Of a stretch of 49,018 bases of DNA, positions 33,574-42,454 are shown in pieces. How positions within the stretch are numbered: position 1 is the stretch's first letter; every line of letters begins with the position of its first letter. The stretch comes from Silicimonas sp. GTDB taxonomy: Bacteria; Pseudomonadota; Alphaproteobacteria; Rhodobacterales; Rhodobacteraceae. Made by a program: the position numbers and the translations under genes. Location: positions 1 through 49,018 of the forward strand of contig JAJEGW010000217.1 of assembly GCA_022819605.1 (NCBI GenBank), read 5' to 3'. The notes under the pieces were generated by a model, which did not search any database, had not been told where the DNA came from, and saw only the letters and a program-made list of their open reading frames with translations.

Positions 33574-34004
33574 GGCGATTGAAGGATTTCCACGACGTTG
33601 CCGTCCACGTCGCGTCCATAGGCAAAGACTCCTCCTGCGGGCATTGTCAGCGGCTCGGCATGAAAGGACATGCCCAGCGCCTTCAGCCGCGCAAACTCCG
33701 CAGCGCAGTCATCGACCTCGAAGCAGACGTGATTGAAGCCCGGCTTCGCAACTGCGAGCTGGCGGTCGGGCAAGCGTTCCGGAAGATCTTCGAATTGAAA
33801 GAGTTCCAGCCGCCCCTTCGCGAATCCCAGCATGACAATCCGTCCGGAACTGCCGGCAGCGGCCAACCGCACAGTCAACGCCGTGTCACCCGGCCCCCAC
33901 CGGAACTCTCCAAGCTGCTCCGCGAAGAAGTTGTGTCTGTAGAACCCGGCCAGTCGGTCAGCGTCTTCGGTGACCACGCCAACGTGATGCATGCCCATGA
34001 TCAT
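33555..34004 (-). CDS. VOC (glyoxalase/dioxygenase fold) family protein
   Basis: Small metalloprotein of 149 residues. It has the two paired beta-alpha-beta-beta-beta units: MHHVGVVTEDADRLAGFYRHNF (first) and GFNHVCFEVDDCAAEFARLKALG (second), with EL in RLELFQF and the C-terminal DGNVVEILQ giving the typical metal ligands (His, Glu). Function is not resolvable: isomerase, epimerase or dioxygenase are all possible. It is divergent from the MBL gene with a 37-bp gap. Confidence 0.88.
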   Translation of the reverse strand: MIMGMHHVGVVTEDADRLAGFYRHNFFAEQLGEFRWGPGDTALTVRLAAAGSSGRIVMLGFAKGRLELFQFEDLPERLPDRQLAVAKPGFNHVCFEVDDCAAEFARLKALGMSFHAEPLTMPAGGVFAYGRDVDGNVVEILQSPQLTAS

Positions 34005-34041
34005 GGCAGATTCTTAAACCCGACTTCTGCAGAGTTCCACC

Positions 34042-34905
34042 ATGGCTGACCGCATCATCCTTCTCGGCACAAAGGGCGGCCCGCGCCTGACGACCGGGTC
34101 GAGCTGGCCGTCGTCATCGGTCATCGAAATTTCGGGGCGCCCATACGTCATTGACTGCGGCTTGGGAGTGACTCGGCAGTTCGTGGAGGCGGGATTCTCG
34201 CTTGCAGATGTGGATACGATCCTGATCACGCATCTGCATTCAGACCATTGCCTTGAGCTTGGGCCGTTCTTGCACACCACGTGGGTGTCGTCCCCAAAGC
34301 GCCAGATCAAGGTCTACGGCCCCAAAGGCGTCAGGAAATTGATCGATGACTTCCTTGCCGCCATGGCATGCGACATTGAGGTGCGCATAGCCGACGAGCG
34401 TCAGCAGGATCCGCGCGACATGTTCGCCGTCACGGAATACACGGAAGGCCATGTATTCAAGGACGATCTGGTCGATGTTGACGCGCTGCGCGTGGTGCAT
34501 CCGCCACTGACCGAAACGTTCGCCCTGAAGGTCAGGGGGCAGAAAGGCATGGTGGTATTCTCGTCGGACACGAGCTATTTCCCGCCGTTGGCTGAGTTCG
34601 CTAAGGGCGCCGACGTCTTGGTGCACGAAGTCATGCATCGCGCCGGAACGGAAAGGATGTGCGAGCGCCTGAAATCCATCAAGCCGAACCTGATGGAACA
34701 CATGATCGCAGGACACACGTTCGGAGACGATGTTGGGCAGATCGCGACGGCGGCCGGTGTTGGGCACCTCGTGGTCCAGCACTTCACGCCAGGAGACGAC
34801 GAACTGACAGGACCTGCGGAATTCGAGGCACTCGTTCGGCAGACGTGGAACGGCAAGATGACTGTTGGCTACGATCTCGCAGAAATCGCGCTGCAAGACC
34901 CTTGA
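34042..34905 (+). CDS. MBL-fold metallohydrolase (RNase Z / arylsulfatase-like branch)
   Basis: Zinc hydrolase of 287 residues. The metal motif HLHSDHCLELGPFL (HxHxDH), a later VVFSSDTSYFPPL with Asp ligand, HEVMHR and the C-terminal HLVVQHF are present. The VIDCGLGVTRQFVEAGFSLADVDTILITH context resembles the RNase Z-like group, which includes some zinc arylsulfatases. Given the adjacent arylsulfate sulfotransferase, a role in sulfate-ester hydrolysis is possible but unproven; lactonases share the same fold. Confidence 0.88.
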   Translation: MADRIILLGTKGGPRLTTGSSWPSSSVIEISGRPYVIDCGLGVTRQFVEAGFSLADVDTILITHLHSDHCLELGPFLHTTWVSSPKRQIKVYGPKGVRKLIDDFLAAMACDIEVRIADERQQDPRDMFAVTEYTEGHVFKDDLVDVDALRVVHPPLTETFALKVRGQKGMVVFSSDTSYFPPLAEFAKGADVLVHEVMHRAGTERMCERLKSIKPNLMEHMIAGHTFGDDVGQIATAAGVGHLVVQHFTPGDDELTGPAEFEALVRQTWNGKMTVGYDLAEIALQDP

Positions 34906-35031
34906 GGTGTCCAGGAAATGGAGCCCGCGTGGACTTTTGGGCAGGAACGATTGGCCTGACCCGAATGAGATCGAAGTCTCCTTCTTCACCGTCTGAAAAA
35001 TGCCAATCCTGGAACCCGACGGTCGCCTTCA

Positions 35032-35045
35032 TGGAAGCGCTCTCA
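35032..35045. promoter_or_regulatory. LacI-type operator-like site upstream of tct operon
   Basis: TGGAAGCGCTCTCA matches the TGA-N-AGCGCT-N-TCA pattern of the two operators near 11.7-11.8 kb with one change (TGA to TGG). It lies 118 bp upstream of the tctC-like start. A TCTAAT at 35108-35113 could be the -10 but has a poor -35. The same LacI regulator may act on both operons. Confidence 0.45.
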
Positions 35046-35162
35046 AAAGCCGGCATTCAACCATGAAAAAGAAAAACTTTCTTCTGGAACGCGGTCAAGT
35101 TATCTACTCTAATCCGTGTCAATGACCTCCAGCGAGAGTGACCAACAAACAGGGAGAGTACT

Positions 35163-36095
35163 ATGAAATACATGGCTAAGCTTTTGACTTCTATTGTCTT
35201 TGCGGTAGTTGCCATGACTGGCATGACACGTGCGGAATACCCGGAGCGCCCGGTGGAATTCGTGGTGCCGTGGCCTCCGGGTGACATCGAGGACACGATT
35301 GCCCGCATGATTTCTGATGCGTTCAAGAAGGAAACCGGCGTTCCGGCCACCACCGTCAACATCAAGGGCGGCGGCGGGCTGATTGGCGCCACCCACGTGT
35401 TCAACCAGCCTGCGGACGGCTACACCGTCGGCGTCTTCACCGCCAACATCATCTCTGCCCACATAATTCGCGGAAATGCGGAATACGAGAAGGGAGAGTT
35501 CGAGCCTCTGGCCGTGATAATCGGCTACGGGATGATGCTGACGGCACATGCCGACGCACCTTACAGCAACCTGATGGAATTGGCGGAGCACGCCAAGTCG
35601 AATGACGTCAGCCTTGGCGTCTTCGGCCTGAACGGCCCGCCCGCCCTCCAGACGCTGAAGATGGCCGAAGAGCTTGGATTCAAGTTCTCCAGCATCACGG
35701 CGTACGACGAGACGACATGCCAGATGATCCTGAACAGGGAAATCGACGTCACCCTTGGCGGGGGCCTGCTGAAGCCCTGTCTGACCAGCGGAGAAGCCAA
35801 AGCACTCGCAGCCTACACGACGGCGCGCATTCCGATCTACCCTGACGTAGCCACCCTCGAAGAGCAGGTGCCCGGGATTTCCACACCCGGCTGGACCGGC
35901 ATCTTCGTGCGAAAGGACACGCCGACGGAGGCCCGTGAGGTGATTTCGCGCATTGCAAGGGCAGTGGTGGAAAGTCCCGAGGCGCAGGAAATCGCAGCCA
36001 ACTCAGGCGCCGTGGTTCAGTGGATGCCAGCGGACGAAGCAGCGCAGTTTGCGGACGCCTTCTACAACCGGTTCGAGAACCTCCTGGCCAAATAG
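35163..36095 (+). CDS. Tripartite tricarboxylate transporter receptor (TctC family)
   Basis: Periplasmic binding protein of a TTT system, 310 residues. Signal peptide MKYMAKLLTSIVFAVVAMTGMTRA, then EYPERPVEFVVPWPPGDIEDTIARM (conserved TctC opening), VNIKGGGGLIGATHVFNQPADGYT and GLLKPCLTSGEAKALA. AGGGAG lies before the ATG. Substrates of the family are di- or tricarboxylates and other acids; not resolved here. It leads a C-B-A operon. Confidence 0.93.
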   Translation: MKYMAKLLTSIVFAVVAMTGMTRAEYPERPVEFVVPWPPGDIEDTIARMISDAFKKETGVPATTVNIKGGGGLIGATHVFNQPADGYTVGVFTANIISAHIIRGNAEYEKGEFEPLAVIIGYGMMLTAHADAPYSNLMELAEHAKSNDVSLGVFGLNGPPALQTLKMAEELGFKFSSITAYDETTCQMILNREIDVTLGGGLLKPCLTSGEAKALAAYTTARIPIYPDVATLEEQVPGISTPGWTGIFVRKDTPTEAREVISRIARAVVESPEAQEIAANSGAVVQWMPADEAAQFADAFYNRFENLLAK

Positions 36096-36101
36096 GCGCC
36101 C

Positions 36102-36647
36102 ATGTCAGGCGACCGCAAGGACGACGAGCCCCCGTTCAGCGAACAGCCGACCGGGGGCCGCTTCCTTGTCGGCATAATCTTCGTGACAGCAGTCTTGCTG
36201 CTGGCAATGGTCGGCAGACAGACAACGCCGGGCTCGATGGGCCAGACAGTGATGTCCGGTGGCTGGTGGGCGGAGCCCGCGCTTGCTCCGACCGTCGCGC
36301 TCATCATGACCGTCGTGGCATCCGCCATCGCGTTCTTCGTCGCAAGGCGCGAAACGGTCGATATCGGAAAGTCCGCGCGCGTCTACGGCCAGATTCTGCT
36401 GATCTCCGGCTGCATGATTGGCGCCGTAATGCTGATGAAGGTGCTCGGTTTCGCGCTGTCGATCCTCATTTTTGCGGGCGTAGTGGCAACAATGGCGGGC
36501 TTTCGTGGCACGCGTCTCGTTCTGATCGCGCTCGGGACGACCGTCGCCATGGTCCTGATCTTTCGCATCGGCTTTGAGATTTGGTTTCCGCGGCCTGCGC
36601 TCTTCAAGTGGCTTGACCTCCCCGTGTCCTGGCAAGGCATCCTCTGA
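36102..36647 (+). CDS. Tripartite tricarboxylate transporter small membrane subunit (TctB family)
   Basis: Inner-membrane partner, 181 residues with four hydrophobic segments, e.g. GGRFLVGIIFVTAVLLLAM, IMTVVASAIAFFVA, MLMKVLGFALSILIF and VLIALGTTVAMVLIFRIGFEIWFPR. The last block, ending in a Phe/Pro-rich motif, is typical of TctB. It begins 6 bp after tctC and its stop overlaps the tctA start (TGATG). Confidence 0.88.
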   Translation: MSGDRKDDEPPFSEQPTGGRFLVGIIFVTAVLLLAMVGRQTTPGSMGQTVMSGGWWAEPALAPTVALIMTVVASAIAFFVARRETVDIGKSARVYGQILLISGCMIGAVMLMKVLGFALSILIFAGVVATMAGFRGTRLVLIALGTTVAMVLIFRIGFEIWFPRPALFKWLDLPVSWQGIL

Positions 36648-38128
36648 TGCTGGAGACAATTGCACTTGGTGCACAGCAGCTCGCCGATCCGGTGATCTGG
36701 ATCGCATTGATCAGCGGGAGCGTGCTCGGCATCATCCTTGGCGCCATACCCGGGATTGGCCCCGGGGTCGGGATCGTGCTGCTCTTGCCGCTCACCTACA
36801 CGATGGATCCGCTTGCCGGGATAACGCTCTTGATGGGGCTCTATGCGGCGGGATGGTATGGGGGAGCCGTTCCGGCCATCACGATCAACACCCCGGGCAC
36901 GGCCGTAAACGTGTTGACCACCTATGACGGCTATCCGATGGCAAAGAACGGCGAGCCGCAACGTGCCTTGGCGCTGGCTTATTCTTCAAGCTTCGTCGGC
37001 GGAATCTTTGCCGTCACCGTTCTGGCTCTCGCTGCTTGGCCACTAGCGGCACTCTCCAAGTACCTCACGTCGGTCGACCTCGGCATGGCCGCGCTCTTGG
37101 CGATGGTTCTCGTCGTGGTCGCCCATCGCGGCAGCGAGTTCGCCTCCTTTGCGATGCTCGGCGTCGGGCTGTTTGTCTCGACCATCGGGCTGGAGACCGC
37201 CTATGGCTCGGCGCGGTACACATTCGGCACCACGTGGATGATGGCAGGCGTGCCGCTGATTTCCATGGTTCTCGGCCTCTTCGCATTAAGCCAAGCGCTG
37301 ACCCTGATATTCTCCGACAGGCAAATCGAGGACGCCAACACCGAAATCGATCGGCGCCTTCTCAGCGGATTCATCGAGGTGTTCCGCTATCCCAAGACCT
37401 TGTTCCGTTCGGCCGGACTGGGAGTCGGAATGGGCGTGCTTCCGGGAGTTGGAGAATTCCTCGCCCAGTTCTTCGCATATACCTCTGCCCGTGCCGGATC
37501 GAAGACGCCAGAAAAATTCGGCAAGGGTGCACCTGAGGGAATCATCGCGTCGGAGACGGCCAACAACGCCGTGCCCCCTGCGGCCTTGGTGCCGCTTTTG
37601 TCTCTCGGCATCCCTGGCGAAGCCTTCACCGCCTTGATGCTGACCGTCTTCATTGTCCACGGTGTCGATCCGGGACCTACGCTGTTCGAAGAGAACAAGG
37701 CATTCGTCGCTGGGCTATACATGACGCTCTTCATCATGAACTTCGTCATTGTCGCTTTGTTGCTGGTGGGCACAAAGTGGATCGCCAAGCTCGCCACCGT
37801 CAATGACAGGCTTCTCGGCGTGATCATCATGTGCCTTGTGATGGTTGGCACGTTTTCGTCGAATTACCGACTGTCCGACACGATGATCGCCATTTGCTTC
37901 GGCGTGCTCGGATTTGCGCTCAGGCGTGCCAAAATTCCCATGGTGCCAATGATCCTCGGGCTGGTTCTTGGCCCAATCATGGAACGCTATTTCCGGCAAG
38001 GCATCGGGGCTGCGGGTGGGGACATGACGATCTTCGTCACGCGCCCGGTAAGCCTCGTCTTCCTGATCGTCATCCTGGCGCTTATCGCGATGTCCGTCCG
38101 AAACGCAATCCAGCGCGTGCGACAATGA
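36647..38128 (+). CDS. Tripartite tricarboxylate transporter large permease (TctA family)
   Basis: Main permease of the TTT system, 493 residues with about eleven to twelve helices. The family signatures IILGAIPGIGPGVGIVLLLPLTY, ITINTPGTAVNVLTTYDGYPMA and GEFLAQFFAYTSARAGSK, then PEGIIASETANNAVPPAALVP with LSLGIPGEAFTALMLTVF, are all present. Ions are co-transported in characterised relatives. Confidence 0.95.
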   Translation: MLETIALGAQQLADPVIWIALISGSVLGIILGAIPGIGPGVGIVLLLPLTYTMDPLAGITLLMGLYAAGWYGGAVPAITINTPGTAVNVLTTYDGYPMAKNGEPQRALALAYSSSFVGGIFAVTVLALAAWPLAALSKYLTSVDLGMAALLAMVLVVVAHRGSEFASFAMLGVGLFVSTIGLETAYGSARYTFGTTWMMAGVPLISMVLGLFALSQALTLIFSDRQIEDANTEIDRRLLSGFIEVFRYPKTLFRSAGLGVGMGVLPGVGEFLAQFFAYTSARAGSKTPEKFGKGAPEGIIASETANNAVPPAALVPLLSLGIPGEAFTALMLTVFIVHGVDPGPTLFEENKAFVAGLYMTLFIMNFVIVALLLVGTKWIAKLATVNDRLLGVIIMCLVMVGTFSSNYRLSDTMIAICFGVLGFALRRAKIPMVPMILGLVLGPIMERYFRQGIGAAGGDMTIFVTRPVSLVFLIVILALIAMSVRNAIQRVRQ

Positions 38129-38190
38129 AAGCAGGTTGCCCTGTTTCCCCGATGGCCGCCTTCGGAAGGAGCAAATTCATTTCAAGACCC

Positions 38191-38206
38191 GCCCGCCGTC
38201 GCGGGC
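38191..38206. terminator. Possible bidirectional stem-loop between convergent genes
   Basis: GCCCGC-CGTC-GCGGGC, a perfect 6-bp GC stem in the 99 bp between the tctA stop and the next reverse-strand frame. There is no T-run on either strand, so intrinsic termination is uncertain. Confidence 0.35.
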
Positions 38207-38227
38207 GAGGCATTCGGTCAGGGTTGG

Positions 38228-38725
38228 CTATTCGTCCGTCTTGGCACTGAACGCGCCAAGCACGTCGTCGTGCTCGAATGTACTGCCGACCTCGGCATGA
38301 TCGGCACCGTAGAAGGTGGCGGCGATCTGGTTGTCCGGCCGAGCGCCCGAAGCGAAGCCGTCGGGTGTCAATGGCACATCGTTGAACATGATGTCGTTCT
38401 GAGCGGCTCCCGTGAACAGTTCGTGGATGATCGTGAAGGCCACGTCGACATCGGCGTCGGCGAAGTTCACGGTGATCTCTGCATTACCGTGGTAGCCTTC
38501 GGAAGCCTCGCGATGGCCGCCGAAGGCTGTAGAGCGCGGCTCAATGCGTTCCCTGCCGTGCTGGCTGCGGCGGGCCAGACCATTCAGATTCTCCCTGGCG
38601 AGCAGGTTCCCGCGCTTTGGCGCAACAAGGATGCGTTCCGAACGATCTCGAACTGGATTGGATGTCCGGGGCCAGTGTAGTTCCGTCATCTGGGAACACA
38701 GATTCTCCCGGGACGGACCCGCCAT
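38228..38725 (-). pseudogene. Fragment of a transferrin-binding-protein-like surface beta-barrel domain
   Basis: The C-terminal 86 residues (38485 to 38228) read NAEITVNFADADVDVAFT, then ATFYGADHAEVGSTFEHDDVLGAF. This is the end of TbpB-like beta-barrel domains, where FYG-x-AEEVGG-x-F and a final GAFxA recur. Upstream the frame stays open but becomes Arg-rich (ARRSQHGRERIEPRS), lacks a lipoprotein signal and has no family character. A decayed or truncated gene is the best reading; a real short protein is less likely. Confidence 0.5.
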
Positions 38726-38881
38726 GCTGCCCGAAGGTCGATCGCGGCTTGCTCCGGAACTGGGTTCATGTCCGAGGCATGCTCATGGCCAGTCGTCGTC
38801 GGATTCCGGTTGTCAGACGGAAGTCGTTGCCAGCACCGCTTTCAGCCCCTAAGTTTCTCCGAGCATTCCGGGTCGACGCAC

Positions 38882-39604
38882 ATGAACAGGAGATTCTACG
38901 ACAACCACGTAGTCCGACGGCGAAGGAGCGTCTTCGCTTGGCTCAGAGGCTCGTTCCTGACAGGGCTGGTCGTGATCGCGCCAATCGGACTGACGCTCTG
39001 GCTGATCTGGACCGTCGCGGGCTGGGTCGACAGCTGGGTGCTGCCCTTCGTGCCCATCTGGCTCAGGCCCGATCAGTATGTCGGACTGAACATCCGCGGC
39101 GTCGGCGTAATCCTCTTTCTGATCTTCACCGTTGTCGTAGGCTGGCTTGCCAAGGGAATCATCGGCAGGTCGCTGATCAATTGGGGCGAGAGCCTCGTTC
39201 ACAATCTCCCAGTGATCCGCTCGGTCTACAAGGGCCTCAAGCAGATCGCGGAAACGGTGTTTGCGCAGTCGGAAACTTCCTTCGACAGGGCATGCCTCGT
39301 GGAGTATCCACGGAAGGGGATCTGGGCCATCGCCTTCATTTCCAAGGCCGCCAAAGGCGAAGTCGATTCCAAGATTGACCGCGAAGGCGGAAAAACCGCG
39401 GTGTTCCTGCCGACGACGCCCAACCCGACCTCCGGCTTTCTCCTGTTTGTCCCGAAGAGTGACCTGATCGAACTGGAGATGTCGGTCGAAGACGCCGCAA
39501 AGCTCGTGATCTCGGCAGGCCTGGTCTATCCCGACGGCAAGCCTGTCGCGTCAAGAGCGATCGAAGAGATTCGCGATCCCGCGACCGGCTCCGGCGAATC
39601 CTGA
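38882..39604 (+). CDS. DUF502 family membrane protein
   Basis: Uncharacterised inner-membrane protein of 240 residues. Two helices (GSFLTGLVVIAPIGLTLWLIW and GVGVILFLIFTVVVGWLA) are followed by the DUF502 block HNLPVIRSVYKGLKQIAETVF and a soluble beta-rich part with PTTPNPTSGFLLFVPKSDLIELEM. The family is widespread in alphaproteobacteria and also found in plants (COV proteins); function is unclear. The ATG at 38882 puts the basic N-terminus (RRFYDNHVVRRRR) right before the first helix. Confidence 0.9.
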   Translation: MNRRFYDNHVVRRRRSVFAWLRGSFLTGLVVIAPIGLTLWLIWTVAGWVDSWVLPFVPIWLRPDQYVGLNIRGVGVILFLIFTVVVGWLAKGIIGRSLINWGESLVHNLPVIRSVYKGLKQIAETVFAQSETSFDRACLVEYPRKGIWAIAFISKAAKGEVDSKIDREGGKTAVFLPTTPNPTSGFLLFVPKSDLIELEMSVEDAAKLVISAGLVYPDGKPVASRAIEEIRDPATGSGES

Positions 39605-39732
39605 TGAAGTGACACGCAAGGCACTCGGCGCGACATGGCCGGGACTGCCATTCCCGACCGAACCCGACCCGAGTTGCTGCCTTTTGACCAGGCAATACGG
39701 AAAAATCAGTACTGGCCGACAACGAATTCGAA

Positions 39733-40506
39733 TCAAAGGGCAGTCCAGCCACCGTCCATGGAAACTGCCGTACCGGTCAACTGTGCCGCAGCATCGCTGC
39801 ACAAAAACACTGCAAGGGCACCGAGTTGCTCAACCGTCACGAACTCCTTCGTCGGCTGACGGACGAGCATCACCTGCTGAACCGCGTCGTCTTCGGAAAC
39901 TCCATGTTCTCTCGCAATGTCGGGGATCTGCGCCTCGACCAGCGGCGTCAGTACAAATCCGGGACAAATGGCATTCGCCGTGATCGGGTCGCGCGCTGTC
40001 TCCAGCGCCACGACTTTCGTCATTCCAATCAGCCCGTGCTTTGCGGTCACGTAGGCCGATTTGTAGGGAGACGCCGTGAGCCCGTGCGCGGACGCGATGT
40101 TTATGATGCGGCCCCAGCCCTTTTTTCGCATCAACGGGATGGCAACGGCTGATGTGTGAAAGGCGGAATTCATGTTGATCGCGATGATCGAATCCCATGT
40201 CTCGACCGGAAACTCCTCAATCGCCGCGACGTGCTGAATGCCCGCATTGTTCACCACGACGTCACATGCGCCCGCCTGCTCGACGAGCGAGCGACATTCG
40301 CCGGGCTTCGACATGTCGGCCTGTATGTAGCGTGCACTCACCCCGGTTTCCTTGGCAATCTCCGCCGCCAAGGCGTGATCTTCCTCGCGATCAGTGAACG
40401 AGTTCAGTACGACATCCGCACCGGCTCGCGCCATTGCCCAGGCAACGCCAAGCCCGATGCCGGAGTTCGAACCAGTGATGACGGCCGACTTTCCCTCAAG
40501 CGACAT
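39733..40506 (-). CDS. bdhA: 3-hydroxybutyrate dehydrogenase (SDR family)
   Basis: Interconverts D-3-hydroxybutyrate and acetoacetate, feeding PHB breakdown products into central metabolism. The 257-residue SDR has TGSNSGIGLGVAWAMARAGA (NAD loop), NNAGIQHVAAIEEF, catalytic Ser-Tyr-Lys in IASAHGLTASPYKSAYVTAKHG and the bdh-specific ICPGFVLTPLVEAQIPDIA plus VRQPTKEFVTVEQLG. GGAG lies 7 bp before the ATG at 40506; extra in-frame codons upstream are not family-like. It follows rpmE on the same strand. Confidence 0.93.
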   Translation of the reverse strand: MSLEGKSAVITGSNSGIGLGVAWAMARAGADVVLNSFTDREEDHALAAEIAKETGVSARYIQADMSKPGECRSLVEQAGACDVVVNNAGIQHVAAIEEFPVETWDSIIAINMNSAFHTSAVAIPLMRKKGWGRIINIASAHGLTASPYKSAYVTAKHGLIGMTKVVALETARDPITANAICPGFVLTPLVEAQIPDIAREHGVSEDDAVQQVMLVRQPTKEFVTVEQLGALAVFLCSDAAAQLTGTAVSMDGGWTAL

Positions 40507-40586
40507 GGGCAACTCCATGGAACGCGCGGCGAGCTTGATTGGCGGTATCGATCGCCGCCCGGCAACCGGACAAGCGACTTGACAGG

Positions 40587-40808
40587 CTAGAGGTCCAGCC
40601 CCTCGTACTTCTTCTTGAACCTTGACACGCGGCCACCGGTGTCCAGAAGGCGCGTGCCGCCGCCAGTCCATGCCGGATGCACGGTCGGGTCCACGTCAAG
40701 TGAAAGCTGATCACCCTCCGCTCCCCAGGTCGAGCGCATCTGGACGACGTCGCCGTTTGTCATCTTGACATCAATGACGTGATAGTCGGGATGAGTGTCT
40801 TTTTTCAT
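40587..40808 (-). CDS. rpmE: 50S ribosomal protein L31
   Basis: Large-subunit protein, 73 residues. [31 protein letters not shown] and the C-terminal [13 protein letters not shown] are characteristic of L31. The N-terminal Cys of zinc-binding L31 types is absent, so this is the zinc-independent form. GAGGAA precedes the ATG. It sits 10 bp after rplS. Confidence 0.95.
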   Translation of the reverse strand: MKKDTHPDYHVIDVKMTNGDVVQMRSTWGAEGDQLSLDVDPTVHPAWTGGGTRLLDTGGRVSRFKKKYEGLDL

Positions 40809-40818
40809 GGTGCGTTCC

Positions 40819-41196
40819 TCAGGCCTCGCTCTTCGGCTTGTATGCGGCATCCTCCGCAATCCGTGCCGACTTTCCGCGCCGCGACCGAAGGTAGTAGAGC
40901 TTCGCGCGACGAACGCGTCCGCGACGCACGACGGTAATGGAATCGATGTTTGTCGAATGCAGCGGAAAGACCCGTTCGACACCTTCGCCAAAGGAGATCT
41001 TGCGCACGGTAAATGACCCGGCAATGCCTTCGCCGTTCTTTCGCGCGATGCACACACCTTCGTAATTCTGAACGCGTGTCCGTGTGCCTTCCGTGACCTT
41101 GTATCCCACCCGGACGGTATCGCCCGCCTTGAAGTCCGGAATGCTCTTGCCTAGCGCAGCGACCTGCTCGGCTTCAAGCTCAGCGATCAGATCCAT
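40819..41196 (-). CDS. rplS: 50S ribosomal protein L19
   Basis: Large-subunit protein at the subunit interface, 125 residues. [51 protein letters not shown] and [23 protein letters not shown] are standard. AGGAG lies at good spacing. A 240-bp gap with its own likely promoter (41346-41374) separates it from trmD. Confidence 0.97.
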   Translation of the reverse strand: MDLIAELEAEQVAALGKSIPDFKAGDTVRVGYKVTEGTRTRVQNYEGVCIARKNGEGIAGSFTVRKISFGEGVERVFPLHSTNIDSITVVRRGRVRRAKLYYLRSRRGKSARIAEDAAYKPKSEA

Positions 41197-41345
41197 CTGA
41201 CCAACTCCTGTCGTGCCCCGAGTTGCCCCCGGGAGATGTTTCGTGCCTCAGAGCTCCGGTCGACATGTTGGGCCGGTCGTGCCGCCCGCCGGAGAATACA
41301 GGTCAACTTTCCCTTTGAGCACCAATTTGCTCGCGAACCCGCGTC

Positions 41346-41374
41346 CCTATAGGGGGTGCTTGGGTAGCAATCAA
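41346..41374 (-). promoter_or_regulatory. Predicted sigma-70-type promoter for rplS-rpmE
   Basis: On the minus strand TTGATT (41374-41369) is followed after exactly 17 bp by TATAGG (41351-41346). Both hexamers match the consensus well. Transcription would start near 41340, giving a leader of about 140 nt before rplS. This would let the ribosomal protein genes be made independently of trmD. Confidence 0.6.
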
Positions 41375-41436
41375 GGGGAAAAATCCGCTCGAAACCGTCA
41401 CATGCGCTCCCAAGAAGGACGGGCTTTGCCGCACCC

Positions 41437-42228
41437 TTACGGCTTCTTGCCGGAATATTCCTGCCAGAGATCCGGCCGCCGCTCTCTCGTCAGTCGCTCT
41501 GCCTCTTGCTGACGCCACTTCGCCACGGCCTGATGGTCACCAGACGTCAGGACATCGGGAATGTCGCGTCCCTCCCAGGTCGCCGGGCGCGTGAAGTGGG
41601 GATATTCAAGAAGTCCGTTCGAGAAGCTCTCACCTTCAATTGAGGCAGCGTTGCCAACCACGCCGGGCAAGAGCCGAACGGTAGCGTCGATCAGGGCCTG
41701 CGCAGCAATCTCTCCACCCGTCATCACAAAGTCGCCCAAAGAGACTTCCTCTATGCTGAACTGATCGATCACGCGCTGATCAAGACCTTCGAATCGACCT
41801 GAAATGAGAACGAGGCCAGGACCTTCCGAGAATCGCTGCACCATTGCCTGGTCGAGGCGGTGCCCGCGCGGACTGAGATACACCAGAGGCAAGGCCGCTT
41901 CCCGGCATGCGTGCCGGACGGCGTTCCCCACGACGTCGGCACGAAGCACCATGCCAGCACCGCCTCCGGACGGCGTGTCATCGACGCTGCGGTGCTTGCC
42001 TGCACCAAACTGTCGCAGGTCCACCGCTTCCAGGTTCCAGATTCCTTCAGCCAAGGCGTTGCCGGTCAGTGATGTGCCCAGGACGCCGGGGAACGCTTCC
42101 GGAAAAAGCGTGATGACCTTCACCGTCCATGCCCCTGCATACGAAGGCTGGTCCAAGAGGAGCTCTCGCGGTGCCGAGCTTGCCGAAATGCTCAACTGCC
42201 CGTGGGATCTTGCGCCAGGCATGTTCAT
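41437..42228 (-). CDS. trmD: tRNA (guanine-N1)-methyltransferase TrmD
   Basis: Makes m1G37 in tRNAs, preventing frameshifts. The SPOUT knot motifs are VITLFPEAFPGVLG, VYLSPRGHRLDQAM, LISGRFEGLDQRVI, and SLGDFVMTGGEIAAQALIDATVRLLPGV. The N-terminal stretch SHGQLSISASSAPRELL through GAWTVKVIT matches the extension I know from Rhodobacterales TrmD, so the ATG at 42228 (or 42222) is preferred over the later GTG at 42123. Normally it follows rimM; here it lies far away in reverse. Confidence 0.93.
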   Translation of the reverse strand: MNMPGARSHGQLSISASSAPRELLLDQPSYAGAWTVKVITLFPEAFPGVLGTSLTGNALAEGIWNLEAVDLRQFGAGKHRSVDDTPSGGGAGMVLRADVVGNAVRHACREAALPLVYLSPRGHRLDQAMVQRFSEGPGLVLISGRFEGLDQRVIDQFSIEEVSLGDFVMTGGEIAAQALIDATVRLLPGVVGNAASIEGESFSNGLLEYPHFTRPATWEGRDIPDVLTSGDHQAVAKWRQQEAERLTRERRPDLWQEYSGKKP

Positions 42229-42454
42229 GCCGTGGACATATAGACACAAGGCTGCCATGCCGCAATTGACGGCGTCGGCGGCACCAAAGCCTTCAAGCGA
42301 ATGGCGCCACGACCCGATCGCCCGTCCAGGGTGCGCCACGGGCAACATGATTCCTGCAAGACTGCGTGAATGTGCTGTTGCCCGCAGCCCTGCGATTCGC
42401 GATCCCGCCCTGCTTCAACGCAATGCGCGTGGGCGTCCCACGCGCGATCCTTTG

